A stretch of DNA of 9,026 nucleotides from an uncultured Leucothrix sp. (GTDB lineage: Bacteria > Pseudomonadota > Gammaproteobacteria > Thiotrichales > Thiotrichaceae): positions 1 through 9,026 of the forward strand of contig CALKXC010000438.1 of NCBI GenBank assembly GCA_938004025.1. Direction: 5' to 3'. The notes under the pieces were generated by a model. The model made no database searches. It saw only the letters and a program-made list of their open reading frames with translations, and was not told the DNA's origin. A program made the position numbers and the translations under genes. Shown here one piece after another: positions 1-6,763 of the stretch; the stretch's first letter is position 1; every line of letters begins with the position of its first letter.

Positions 1-96
1 GGGGCTAAATTGCCCAAAAAAATAAATTTGCGTTAGACGCGCGCGCTTTATACCATGTTTGTTTTGCTAAATCCAACAATCGGTAACAGAAACCCT

Positions 97-897
97 ATGC
101 CCGTCACTATAAAAACAGCTGAAGAAATTGAAAAAATGCGCGTTGCTGGCAAGCTTGCGTCACAAGTCCTAGATATGATCAAACCTCATGTTGTTCCGGG
201 CGTTACTACCAATGCTTTAAATGATATTTGCCATAATTATATAGTCGATGAACTTGGGGCCATCCCTGCACCATTGAATTATGGAAACCCTCCCTTTCCA
301 AAGTCTATTTGCACCTCAGTAAATACACAGATCTGTCACGGTATTCCAAGCGACAAACAACTAAAGAAAGGTGACACTGTCAATATTGATGTTACGGTCA
401 TTAAAGATGGCTATCACGGTGATACAAGCCGTATGTATCACGTAGGGCAAATTGCACCGCCAGCAGAAAGACTCAGTAGAATCGCACAAACCGCCATGTA
501 CATAGGAATAGACATGGTTAAGCCTGGCATAAAGCTCGGCGACATTGGACATGCTATTCAAACATATGCCGAAGCAAATCATACTTCCGTAGTCAGAGAA
601 TACTGCGGTCACGGGATCGGTGCAGTGTTCCACGAAGAACCGCAAGTTCTTCACTATGGAAAAGCCGATACGGGAATGGCCCTTAAACAGGGGATGACCT
701 TTACTATAGAGCCAATGATTAACTTAGGAAAACGTCATACCAAACTTTTAGGTGACAAGTGGACCGTCGTTACAAAAGACCGCTCTTTATCTGCACAATG
801 GGAACATACGATCCTCGTTACCGAATCGGGCTATGAAATTTTAACGCTGCGAGATGAAGAGGAAAACTGGCAAAAACTCCTCCCCCAGAATAGCTGA
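97..897 (+). CDS. map: Type I methionine aminopeptidase
   Basis: This cytosolic metalloenzyme removes the initiator Met from new proteins whose second residue is small. The product is 266 residues, close to the 264 of E. coli Map, and similar along its whole length. All five metal ligands are in place: Asp98 (NIDVTV), Asp109 (HGDTS), His172 (GHGIG), Glu205 (TIEPM) and Glu236 (WEHT). The active-site histidines His81 (CHGIP) and His179 (FHEEP) are also present. I chose the ATG at 97 because MPVTIKTAEEIEKMR aligns with the E. coli N-terminus. The in-frame ATG at 55 would add 14 residues without family support, and neither start has a clear Shine-Dalgarno. Neither rpsB nor glnD, the usual partners of the housekeeping copy, is seen, so this could be a second map paralogue; the left neighbour is outside the window. 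Function is near certain; essentiality is unknown. Confidence 0.96.
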   Translation: MPVTIKTAEEIEKMRVAGKLASQVLDMIKPHVVPGVTTNALNDICHNYIVDELGAIPAPLNYGNPPFPKSICTSVNTQICHGIPSDKQLKKGDTVNIDVTVIKDGYHGDTSRMYHVGQIAPPAERLSRIAQTAMYIGIDMVKPGIKLGDIGHAIQTYAEANHTSVVREYCGHGIGAVFHEEPQVLHYGKADTGMALKQGMTFTIEPMINLGKRHTKLLGDKWTVVTKDRSLSAQWEHTILVTESGYEILTLRDEEENWQKLLPQNS

Positions 898-1017
898 GCT
901 CAAGAAATACGCAGAACCCTAAAGCATGAGTCAATGAAAATAATTATACATATCAGTATTTTGCCTTAACCTTACTGACTTAACAAAAGACTCTAAATGC
1001 AAAATTGGTACAAAAAC

Positions 1018-1050
1018 AGCAAGGTGTTGTAAATTAAACACACCTTTGCT
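1018..1050 (-). terminator. Possible minus-strand terminator or regulatory hairpin
   Basis: The arms AGCAAGGTGT and ACACCTTTGCT pair with one bulged base around an AT-rich loop. On the minus strand the hairpin is followed by GTTTTTG, a short T-tract, so it reads better as a terminator in that direction, although no minus-strand gene is present here. On the plus strand no T-tract follows. It may be a relic, part of an unseen antisense RNA, or a chance structure. Confidence 0.3.
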
Positions 1051-1060
1051 CTGCAAACGC

Positions 1061-1087
1061 TTGACTCGTTATGGTGAATCCTATAAA
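1061..1087 (+). promoter_or_regulatory. Candidate sigma70 promoter for the helicase-TPR pair
   Basis: TTGACT (1061-1066, five of six to the -35 consensus) is followed after 15 bases by TATAAA (1082-1087, five of six to the -10 consensus). The spacer is shorter than the ideal 17. Transcription from here would give a leader of about 160 bases before the helicase-like gene. This is a motif match only. Confidence 0.4.
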
Positions 1088-1099
1088 TTTGAAGTCAAT

Positions 1100-1123
1100 A
1101 GGTGGACTAATACACATCCACCT
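1100..1123 (+). repeat. Perfect 7-bp inverted repeat in the leader
   Basis: AGGTGGA (1100-1106) and TCCACCT (1117-1123) are exact reverse complements around a 10-base loop. The hairpin lies just downstream of the candidate -10 box, so it could be an mRNA leader hairpin or an operator. No T-tract follows, so it is not an intrinsic terminator. Confidence 0.4.
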
Positions 1124-1148
1124 TAAGCTCTCCATTAGGATTGCTCCG

Positions 1149-1190
1149 CGATGCCAATATACCAAATCATAACTCGGGGGTAAGGCATCG
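1149..1190 (+). repeat. 7-bp inverted repeat with long loop in the leader
   Basis: CGATGCC (1149-1155) and GGCATCG (1184-1190) are exact complements separated by 28 bases that include a run of five G (1176-1180). If folded, it is the second hairpin of the helicase-gene leader. The long loop makes this weaker than the repeat at 1100-1123. Confidence 0.3.
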
Positions 1191-1253
1191 GATTATCTAT
1201 AGCGTCACTAGTAATTCTTCTTATTTAAGCTTCGGCCCAAGACATTATTTACT

Positions 1254-2945
1254 GTGCGCGACTCGTTAGGCTTTAATTTGACATTCTCAAACTTAAATTT
1301 ACAAGACTCTTTTGTTGCTTCAATTGAAGCAGCAGGATACGTTTCACCCACAAAACTTCAGTCACAGCTAATACCATTAATTGGTGATCGCAAAAGTGCA
1401 GTTGTGTGGAGCCAGTCCGCTGCGGGCAAGACCGGTGCGTTCTTAATCCCTGCGGTCAATTACATATTGGCTAACCCTCTAGAAGAAAAACGTGGTGCAC
1501 GCATACTAATCCTTACCTCTAGACGGGACAGAGTAAGCCAAATCAATTACACACTAAAGCGACTGACCCGTGATCATAATATGCGGTTTGGCTTTATTGT
1601 CAGTGGCCGGCCATATCAGCCACAAATGCGCCTTATGCGACGCCCGCTAGACATGATGGTAGCCACACCTGGCAGGCTTAATGACTTAGTCGATAATAAC
1701 AAAGCAGATTTTTCACAATTAGAAATGTTGATCATTGATGATATGACCACCATTTTCCAGAAAAACATGCATGACCTTATAGGCAAGATTCTCGGCCAAG
1801 TAAATCAAGAATGCCCAACGATTGCCTTTGTTCGACAAGATCCTGCTGTTAATGGATTGGTGAAGAAGTTATTTCCTGATGCAATTGAAATCGAAAGCCA
1901 AGATGACGAAAGCGAAGAACTTGACGCATCTGCTGACAATCAAAACGTCGTAAGCCAAGCAGCGCAAAGAAAAACAAATCATAGTGAAACCACACTCAGT
2001 TTCCCTTCGCATGAACAACATGCTTACGTTGCTGATGACTACACACATAAAATAGCGTTGATGGATCACTTCTTAGATGAATTCGCTGGTGAGCCTACCG
2101 TCATTCATACAGCAACGACCAAAACGGCAAAAGCACTACAAGAAAACTTATCAAACCATGGACATGTCGTTGATTTAGCGCACGAGTTAAAAAGTGAAGA
2201 AATTTCACTGACTGACACGCCCACTTTAATTGTTTCAGATCAACAATTAATTAGCCTGCCTAAAGGTAGTGATAAAAATACCTTACACTTTGACTTACCC
2301 TACAAGTTAGATAATTACAGAAACCGCCTCGACATTCATGATGCTGGTCGTGAATCTGCAATGCTTATTTTAGCTGACGGTAACGACTATGACGCTTTAA
2401 GGCGAATAGAAAAAGAGATTGGTTCTCCAATTGAGCAAAAGACAGCGCCAGGACTTGAGCCACTAAACCCGTTTATCAGTACTCAAGCAACCAGACCTAA
2501 AAAGACGAACACCAGAAAGCAAAGTAATTCTAATGCGGCCAAAAAGACCTCTAATCAATCGAGAACCAATCAGGCGCGCACAAATAAAGGTCGAACAGTC
2601 AGAACATCATCAAAAAAACCCGCCGGCGGGACAACTGCAGGCAAAACTAAGATTACCCATGCTCGAAAGAAAACAACGAGTAAAAGCCCCTCAACCGATG
2701 AGAAGGATACTAGGCGTCAACGAAAAGGCCCGTATGGTCGGTTAAATGGCGGTGCACAAAGAAAGCGTAACGACTTTGGAGTAAGTTCGGTTGGCACAAA
2801 GAATAACCAACCTGCACAAATGGCGAATAGTGAGTGGGATAAGGCGATTGCTGATAATAAACCCAGTAAAGAACCTAGAGTTGTTATACGCTATAAAGAC
2901 AAGAAGCGTACCTTGTTAAAGGATGACTCTAAACCAGACGCCTAA
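1254..2945 (+). CDS. Degenerate DEAD-box RNA helicase-like protein with basic tail
   Basis: The 563-residue product keeps the two-RecA architecture of DEAD-box proteins but not their catalytic motifs. The Q motif is kept (SPTKLQ, Gln36). Walker A reads SQSAAGKT (53-60), keeping Lys59 but losing the first Gly. Motif Ia is TSRRDR (88-93) instead of PTRELA. Motif Ib TPGR (138-141) is intact. Motif II is DDMT (162-165) instead of DEAD. Motif III SAT is replaced by VRQ (193-195). After an acidic insert (about 211-225), RecA2 is recognisable from PTVIHTATTKTAK (281-293) and HFDLPY (345-350), but motif VI HRIGR has become RNRLD (356-360). Residues from about 413 on are a Lys/Arg/Ser/Thr-rich disordered tail, probably RNA-binding. 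Inferred role: RNA-binding scaffold with little or no ATPase or unwinding activity. The GTG at 1254 has no Shine-Dalgarno; an in-frame TTG at 1278 has AGG seven bases upstream and gives MTFSNLNL, a typical family start, so the true start may be 1278. The reported start is the outer limit. Confidence 0.85.
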   Translation: MRDSLGFNLTFSNLNLQDSFVASIEAAGYVSPTKLQSQLIPLIGDRKSAVVWSQSAAGKTGAFLIPAVNYILANPLEEKRGARILILTSRRDRVSQINYTLKRLTRDHNMRFGFIVSGRPYQPQMRLMRRPLDMMVATPGRLNDLVDNNKADFSQLEMLIIDDMTTIFQKNMHDLIGKILGQVNQECPTIAFVRQDPAVNGLVKKLFPDAIEIESQDDESEELDASADNQNVVSQAAQRKTNHSETTLSFPSHEQHAYVADDYTHKIALMDHFLDEFAGEPTVIHTATTKTAKALQENLSNHGHVVDLAHELKSEEISLTDTPTLIVSDQQLISLPKGSDKNTLHFDLPYKLDNYRNRLDIHDAGRESAMLILADGNDYDALRRIEKEIGSPIEQKTAPGLEPLNPFISTQATRPKKTNTRKQSNSNAAKKTSNQSRTNQARTNKGRTVRTSSKKPAGGTTAGKTKITHARKKTTSKSPSTDEKDTRRQRKGPYGRLNGGAQRKRNDFGVSSVGTKNNQPAQMANSEWDKAIADNKPSKEPRVVIRYKDKKRTLLKDDSKPDA

Positions 2946-2977
2946 CATCGACTGATTCGCATGACATGGACTGATCA

Positions 2978-4453
2978 ATGCAAGCTAATTTAAAGGCAAG
3001 GCAACAAGGTCAAGGATGGCTGGTTAGTTTTGCTGCCCTAATCTTGTTAGTGGCAATAGGTGCGGTGGTATACACTGTTCTTAATGGCCAACTGACAATC
3101 AAAGAGCCTCCTAAAAAAGAGTTACCGGTTGCCACATTCACTGATGATGGATTAGCGGATATTGCCAATAATCTTGCGACAAACTATCTTTCTGCTAGCG
3201 ATAGCGGCCGAAAAGAAGATATTCAAGCGCTTGCCAATACGCTCAGCAATCTGAAAAGTAACCCTAATGAAGCCGCCAAAACCACCCTACAACAGCTTCG
3301 TGATGACAAGCTATCCGATGCGTTGTCAACACTAAAGGCTTTTGCTCTAACGACAAAAAGCAAAAGAGATGCTGCCAAGCTTTGGGTTGATATCGGTAAT
3401 ATAGAAAATTTGAAAGCAAAGAGTGACGCGATTAGTTCTTATCAAAAAGCAGTAACGCTTGACGCAGATAACATCAATGCTTGGAATCGAATAGGCCATA
3501 TTGAAAGACAGAGAGGGCAATTCGACAAAGCAGAAATCGCTTATCAAAATGTAACGCGCCTTTCAGACAGCAAAAGCCGAACCGAAGCAGTTTCGTTGGC
3601 GAACTTTGGCCTCTTATACCAATCCCAAAATAAAAATGATGAAGCGATTGAGTCATTCCTTCTAGCACTTAGCATCAATAAAGAGCTAGGGAACGTTAAT
3701 GGGGAAGCCTCTAACAGTGAAAATTTAGCGGGCCTTTACAGAAGTCAAAAAAACTTTGAAAAAGCTGAAGAGTTTTACCTAAACGCACTTGAGCTTTACC
3801 AGTCTTCTAACCAGATCGCTAAACAAATCGAAACTCATTCAGCATTAGGCAGTCTTTACCAGACACAACAACAAACAGAGCTAGCACTGGCAGAGTACGA
3901 GAAAGCATTAAACCTTAACAAGACAGATCCATCAGACCGCTTTAGTGCAGGTCTTTACAGCAATATGGGGATTTTAGCTCAACAAAAAAATGAGCTTGAG
4001 CGTGCGGAAGAATATTTCAATCAATCGCTTACTATCTATCAAACCATTGAGAGCCCTCAAGGTACTGCTGACCAATACAGTAACTTGGCTATACTTGCAC
4101 GCAGTAAAAAACAATTTGAAGAAGGCGAAACACTCCACTTAAAAGCCATCGCCCTATACGAAGCCGTCGAAAACAAACAGGCCGTTACCTCCCAGTATAC
4201 AAATCTTGGTTTTCTATATACTGCGTGGAATAAAAAAGATACGGCTTGTGAATATTGGCAGAAGAGCTTAGAAGGACTGGCTGAAGCAAAGCATCAATCC
4301 AGAAAAGATAGAATTCAAGCGATTGTCGAAAGAGACTGTAAAGTGTTGGATACCAAGGTTGAAGCCGACAAACCTGTTACTGTGCCAGCACTTGAAACAA
4401 CGACTGACCAAACTCCTAGTACTAGTACCGAGCTTCCTAGTACTGAGAACTAA
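2978..4453 (+). CDS. Membrane-anchored tetratricopeptide-repeat protein
   Basis: The product is 491 residues. A basic N-terminus (Lys6, Arg8) precedes one hydrophobic segment at about 13-35, without a cleavage site or lipobox, so it is probably a signal anchor that exports the rest to the periplasm. TPR motifs start near residue 130. Six of them are spaced by exactly 40 residues, marked by GLLYQSQ (211), AGLYRSQ (251 on), GSLYQTQ (291), GILAQQK (331), AILARSK (371) and GFLYTAW (411), like the long TPRs of kinesin light chains. The C-terminus (about 460-491) is a Thr/Pro/Glu-rich tail. TPRs bind protein partners; no catalytic domain is seen, and the partner is unknown. The ATG lies 32 bases after the helicase-like stop with a weak GGA seven bases upstream, so the two genes are probably co-transcribed. 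An upstream in-frame ATG at 2966 stops after two codons, which fixes the start. Confidence 0.88.
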   Translation: MQANLKARQQGQGWLVSFAALILLVAIGAVVYTVLNGQLTIKEPPKKELPVATFTDDGLADIANNLATNYLSASDSGRKEDIQALANTLSNLKSNPNEAAKTTLQQLRDDKLSDALSTLKAFALTTKSKRDAAKLWVDIGNIENLKAKSDAISSYQKAVTLDADNINAWNRIGHIERQRGQFDKAEIAYQNVTRLSDSKSRTEAVSLANFGLLYQSQNKNDEAIESFLLALSINKELGNVNGEASNSENLAGLYRSQKNFEKAEEFYLNALELYQSSNQIAKQIETHSALGSLYQTQQQTELALAEYEKALNLNKTDPSDRFSAGLYSNMGILAQQKNELERAEEYFNQSLTIYQTIESPQGTADQYSNLAILARSKKQFEEGETLHLKAIALYEAVENKQAVTSQYTNLGFLYTAWNKKDTACEYWQKSLEGLAEAKHQSRKDRIQAIVERDCKVLDTKVEADKPVTVPALETTTDQTPSTSTELPSTEN

Positions 4454-4485
4454 AAAAATGCCTAGTTTCAACAGAAACTAGGCAT
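4452..4485 (-). terminator. Strong intrinsic terminator, probably bidirectional
   Basis: A perfect 12-bp stem, ATGCCTAGTTTC (4458-4469) with GAAACTAGGCAT (4474-4485), encloses a four-base loop. On the minus strand it is followed by a run of T from 4458 to 4452, an excellent terminator for the oxidoreductase gene, whose stop is at 4511. On the plus strand only CGTTTACTTTC follows, so termination of the TPR gene is probably weaker. The A-run that supplies the minus-strand T-tract includes two bases of the TPR stop codon. Confidence 0.9.
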
Positions 4486-4510
4486 CGTTTACTTTCAATG
4501 GCTTTTAAAT

Positions 4511-6646
4511 TTAGCCCCTACGCCAAGTATGGAACTTCTCTACATAGGTTAATAGTTTCTCTGGAGCATGTGCCTTTTTCCAATTACCGGCCGCAAACTT
4601 ATTAGATTCTGACATGGTTGGGTAGATATGGATGGTACCCAAAATCTTATTCAGTCCAAGATTGTATTTCATGGCTAAGATAAACTCAGGAATCAAATCA
4701 CCAGACCCTTTACCCACAATAGTTACACCTAGAATCTTGTCCTTACCAGGCACTGTAAGGATCTTCACAGAACCTTCGTCACTGCTATCTGCAATTGCAC
4801 GATCCAGGTCGTCAATTCCATAGGTTGTGACTTCATAAGGAATGCCTTTTTCTTTAGCGTCTTTCTCATTCAAACCAACGCGGGCCACCTCAGGATCAGT
4901 AAACGTTGCCCAAGGAATAACGCGATAATCAACACGGAAACGTTTAATGAAGCTTCCAAATAAAGCGTTAACACTGGCATACCACGCCTGATGTGCCGCA
5001 GTGTGAGTGAACTGATAAGGTCCTGCTACATCACCCACTGCGTAGATGTTAGGGAAGTTAGTTGCTAAGAAACCATCCGTCTCAATCGTCCCTCTATCCG
5101 CAATTTCAACGCCTAGCTCTTCAAGACCAAAACCGGTGATATTGGCTTTGCGACCCAGTGCCAGCAAGACACGATCGAAAGGCACTTTCTTCTCCTCGCC
5201 ATTATGCTCACAGATCAGATAGTTCTGCCCTGCTTCTTGAACAAACTCTCGAGCGTTGTGTGCAGCAAGTACTTCAATACCTTCTTCAATAAAGCGAGAC
5301 TGCATTAATTCAGCAACTTCTTCGTCTTCTCTAACCATGATGGTTTCTGAGCGTTCAACCATCGTTACTTTCGTACCTAGACGATTGAAGGCTTGAGCCA
5401 ACTCACTCCCAATTGGGCCACCACCAAGCACTACCAAACGTTCTGGCTGTTCTTCGATCTCCCAAAGGTTATCACTGGTAAGGTAGTCAACGTTTTCAAC
5501 GCCCTTAATAGGCGGTACTAATGGAGATGCACCTGTCGCAATAATGATATTTTTTGTTGTTAGCACCTTGCCATTCACTTCAACGCGATATGGATCAAGA
5601 ATCTTTGCTTCACCAGTGATGACATCAACACCAAGCTCTGTGTAACGCTCTATAGAATCATGAGGTTCGATTGCCTTAATAATACCGTGTACGCGCTGCA
5701 TCACAGTTTTGAAGTCAAATGTCGGTTCCATATTTTTCAGGCCATACTTTTCCGCATGCTGCGCTTCGTGAACCGCTTTAGCCGTGCGAATCAGGGCCTT
5801 GCTAGGTACACAGCCAGTGTTCAAGCAATCTCCACCCATCTTATGACGTTCAATCAAACCCACTTTCGCTTTTACAGCGGCGGCGATATAGGCTGAAACC
5901 AAGCCACCTGAACCAGCGCCAATGACTAAAAGATTAAAATCGAATTGTTTAGGCTTGTCATAAGCTGCAAGCACTTTATTCGCACGAATTTTACTCATCA
6001 CTTTTTTAGCGATCACGGGGAAAACTCCAAGTAGGCCGAAGGCAATTAATAAGCCGGGTGAAAGGATACTAGATAAAGAATCTATTTGAGCAAGCTGGGT
6101 TCCGGCATAAACAAAAACAGCGGTTCCTGCCAACATACCGATTTGGCTTACCCAAGCAAATGTAGTGGTTTTAATTTTGGTAAATCCCATCAGGATGTTG
6201 ACCAAAAAGAATGGAAACAGTGGCACCAGGCGCATTGCAAATAAGTAAAGTGGACCTTCTTTCTCAACGCCATCGTTAATGACTTGAAGCTTGTCTGCGT
6301 AACGCGCTTGAAGCGTGTCGCGGAACAAGTATCTTGCAACCAAAAATGCAAGCGTCGCACCCAAAGTACTCGCTAATGAAACCAAAATGACACCGGGAAT
6401 CAAACCAAACAATGCACCGGCCAATACCGTCATAATGGCGGCCCCTGGCAGAGATAAGGCAGCCATTAAGACATAGACGACAAAGAAAATAACTAACGTT
6501 AGAACGGTGTTTTCTTGGTAGTAAGCATTAAATGCTTGCTGCTTTTCTTTTATAAAGTCCAAAGAGAAATACTGCTGGAGATCAAATGCAAAAAACGCAG
6601 CGATCAACAGTGCGATAATACCGATCAGAACAACTTTTTTATTCAT
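4511..6646 (-). CDS. VTT-domain membrane protein fused to FAD/NAD(P) disulfide oxidoreductase
   Basis: The 711-residue product joins two families. Residues 1 to about 215 are a TVP38/TMEM64 (VTT, DedA-like) membrane domain: hydrophobic segments at about 5-21, 48-65, 68-105, 133-154, 163-184 and 196-213, with the family motif RLVPLFPFFLVNILMG (139-154). Residues from about 236 on are a class I pyridine nucleotide-disulfide oxidoreductase: FAD-binding GAGSGG (243-248), redox pair Cys274/Cys279 in GGDCLNTGCVPSK, NAD(P)-binding GGGPIGSE (408-415), FAD motif YAVGDVAG (535-542) and a C-terminal dimerisation domain. Where dihydrolipoamide dehydrogenases have His-Pro-Thr, this has HIYPTMSE (673-680), so Tyr675 replaces the catalytic His while Glu680 is kept. 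That resembles the MerA-like branch, but the mercuric reductase C-terminal Cys pair and mer genes are absent. Inferred: a membrane-tethered flavin reductase with its reductase domain probably cytoplasmic, substrate unknown. No strong Shine-Dalgarno precedes the ATG. Confidence 0.92.
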   Translation of the reverse strand: MNKKVVLIGIIALLIAAFFAFDLQQYFSLDFIKEKQQAFNAYYQENTVLTLVIFFVVYVLMAALSLPGAAIMTVLAGALFGLIPGVILVSLASTLGATLAFLVARYLFRDTLQARYADKLQVINDGVEKEGPLYLFAMRLVPLFPFFLVNILMGFTKIKTTTFAWVSQIGMLAGTAVFVYAGTQLAQIDSLSSILSPGLLIAFGLLGVFPVIAKKVMSKIRANKVLAAYDKPKQFDFNLLVIGAGSGGLVSAYIAAAVKAKVGLIERHKMGGDCLNTGCVPSKALIRTAKAVHEAQHAEKYGLKNMEPTFDFKTVMQRVHGIIKAIEPHDSIERYTELGVDVITGEAKILDPYRVEVNGKVLTTKNIIIATGASPLVPPIKGVENVDYLTSDNLWEIEEQPERLVVLGGGPIGSELAQAFNRLGTKVTMVERSETIMVREDEEVAELMQSRFIEEGIEVLAAHNAREFVQEAGQNYLICEHNGEEKKVPFDRVLLALGRKANITGFGLEELGVEIADRGTIETDGFLATNFPNIYAVGDVAGPYQFTHTAAHQAWYASVNALFGSFIKRFRVDYRVIPWATFTDPEVARVGLNEKDAKEKGIPYEVTTYGIDDLDRAIADSSDEGSVKILTVPGKDKILGVTIVGKGSGDLIPEFILAMKYNLGLNKILGTIHIYPTMSESNKFAAGNWKKAHAPEKLLTYVEKFHTWRRG

Positions 6647-6674
6647 AGGTCAAGGCCAACTTATAAGCATTAGT

Positions 6675-6692
6675 GTAAGTTAGCTATCTTAC
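6675..6692. promoter_or_regulatory. Near-perfect 18-base palindrome, candidate operator
   Basis: GTAAGTTAGCTATCTTAC is symmetrical except for one mismatched pair, with TAGCTA at the centre. Its outer edge extends weakly (G6673 with C6694). It lies 29 bases upstream of the VTT-reductase start on the minus strand and overlaps a -10-like TAAGAT (minus strand). Location and symmetry suggest a dimeric repressor or activator site for the reductase gene, but no regulator gene is in the window. Confidence 0.35.
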
Positions 6693-6728
6693 GCGAAGCT
6701 AAGGTACACAGATGCTTAATTGATGAAT

Positions 6729-6755
6729 AAAAAATTAGATTTCTTTAATAAATCT
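6729..6755 (-). terminator. Likely intrinsic terminator of the aminotransferase gene
   Basis: Read on the minus strand, nine bases after the aminotransferase stop, AGATTT and AAATCT form a 6-bp stem around a 7-base loop, followed by AA and six T. The stem is AT-rich, so termination may be partial and allow read-through into the reductase gene. Confidence 0.5.
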
Positions 6756-6763
6756 GCATGTTT

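Larger units (their letters stand above)
898..1253. other. 356-base intergenic region with three inverted repeats
   Basis: I see no credible gene here: plus-strand ATG frames are 11 codons or fewer except one of 33 codons (1071-1172), which has no ribosome binding site. The region holds a promoter-like pair (1061-1087) and three inverted repeats, at 1018-1050, 1100-1123 and 1149-1190, described in their own entries. No clear plus-strand terminator for map is visible. If the promoter is real, about 160 bases of leader containing two of the hairpins precede the helicase-like gene. Confidence 0.6.

Noticed and set aside
28..54. Promoter-like TTGCGT (28-33) and TATACC (49-54) with a GC-rich stretch before map.
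   Set aside because: Spacing is 15 bases and the -10 matches only four of six; too weak to annotate, although it would suit the ATG at 97.
1071..1172. 33-codon ATG frame in the 356-base gap.
   Set aside because: No ribosome binding site, no recognisable features, and it overlaps the candidate -10 box and two inverted repeats.
1..1272. Integron attC-like core sites GTTAGAC (32-38) and GTTAGGC (1266-1272), both fitting GTTRRRY, with ACTTAAC near 978 fitting RYYYAAC.
   Set aside because: The spacing to any partner half-site is far longer than an attC, no folded L/R arms are seen, the second site lies inside the helicase-like gene, and a 7-base degenerate motif is expected by chance.
4411..4450. 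Short repeat CCTAGTACT in the 3' end of the TPR gene.
   Set aside because: Two imperfect copies in a Thr/Ser/Pro/Glu-rich tail; simple low-complexity coding sequence is enough to explain it.
1..4518. 11-base inverted match between GGGGCTAAATT (1-11) and AATTTAGCCCC (4508-4518), as if terminal repeats of an element.
   Set aside because: Several 11-base inverted matches are expected by chance in 9 kb; there is no transposase or target duplication, and the right copy includes codons of the reductase gene.
4511..6646. Mercuric reductase (merA) or dihydrolipoamide dehydrogenase (lpd) as a firm name for the oxidoreductase.
   Set aside because: The C-terminal Cys pair and mer genes are missing, and the catalytic His-Pro of Lpd is Tyr-Pro here, so neither symbol is justified.
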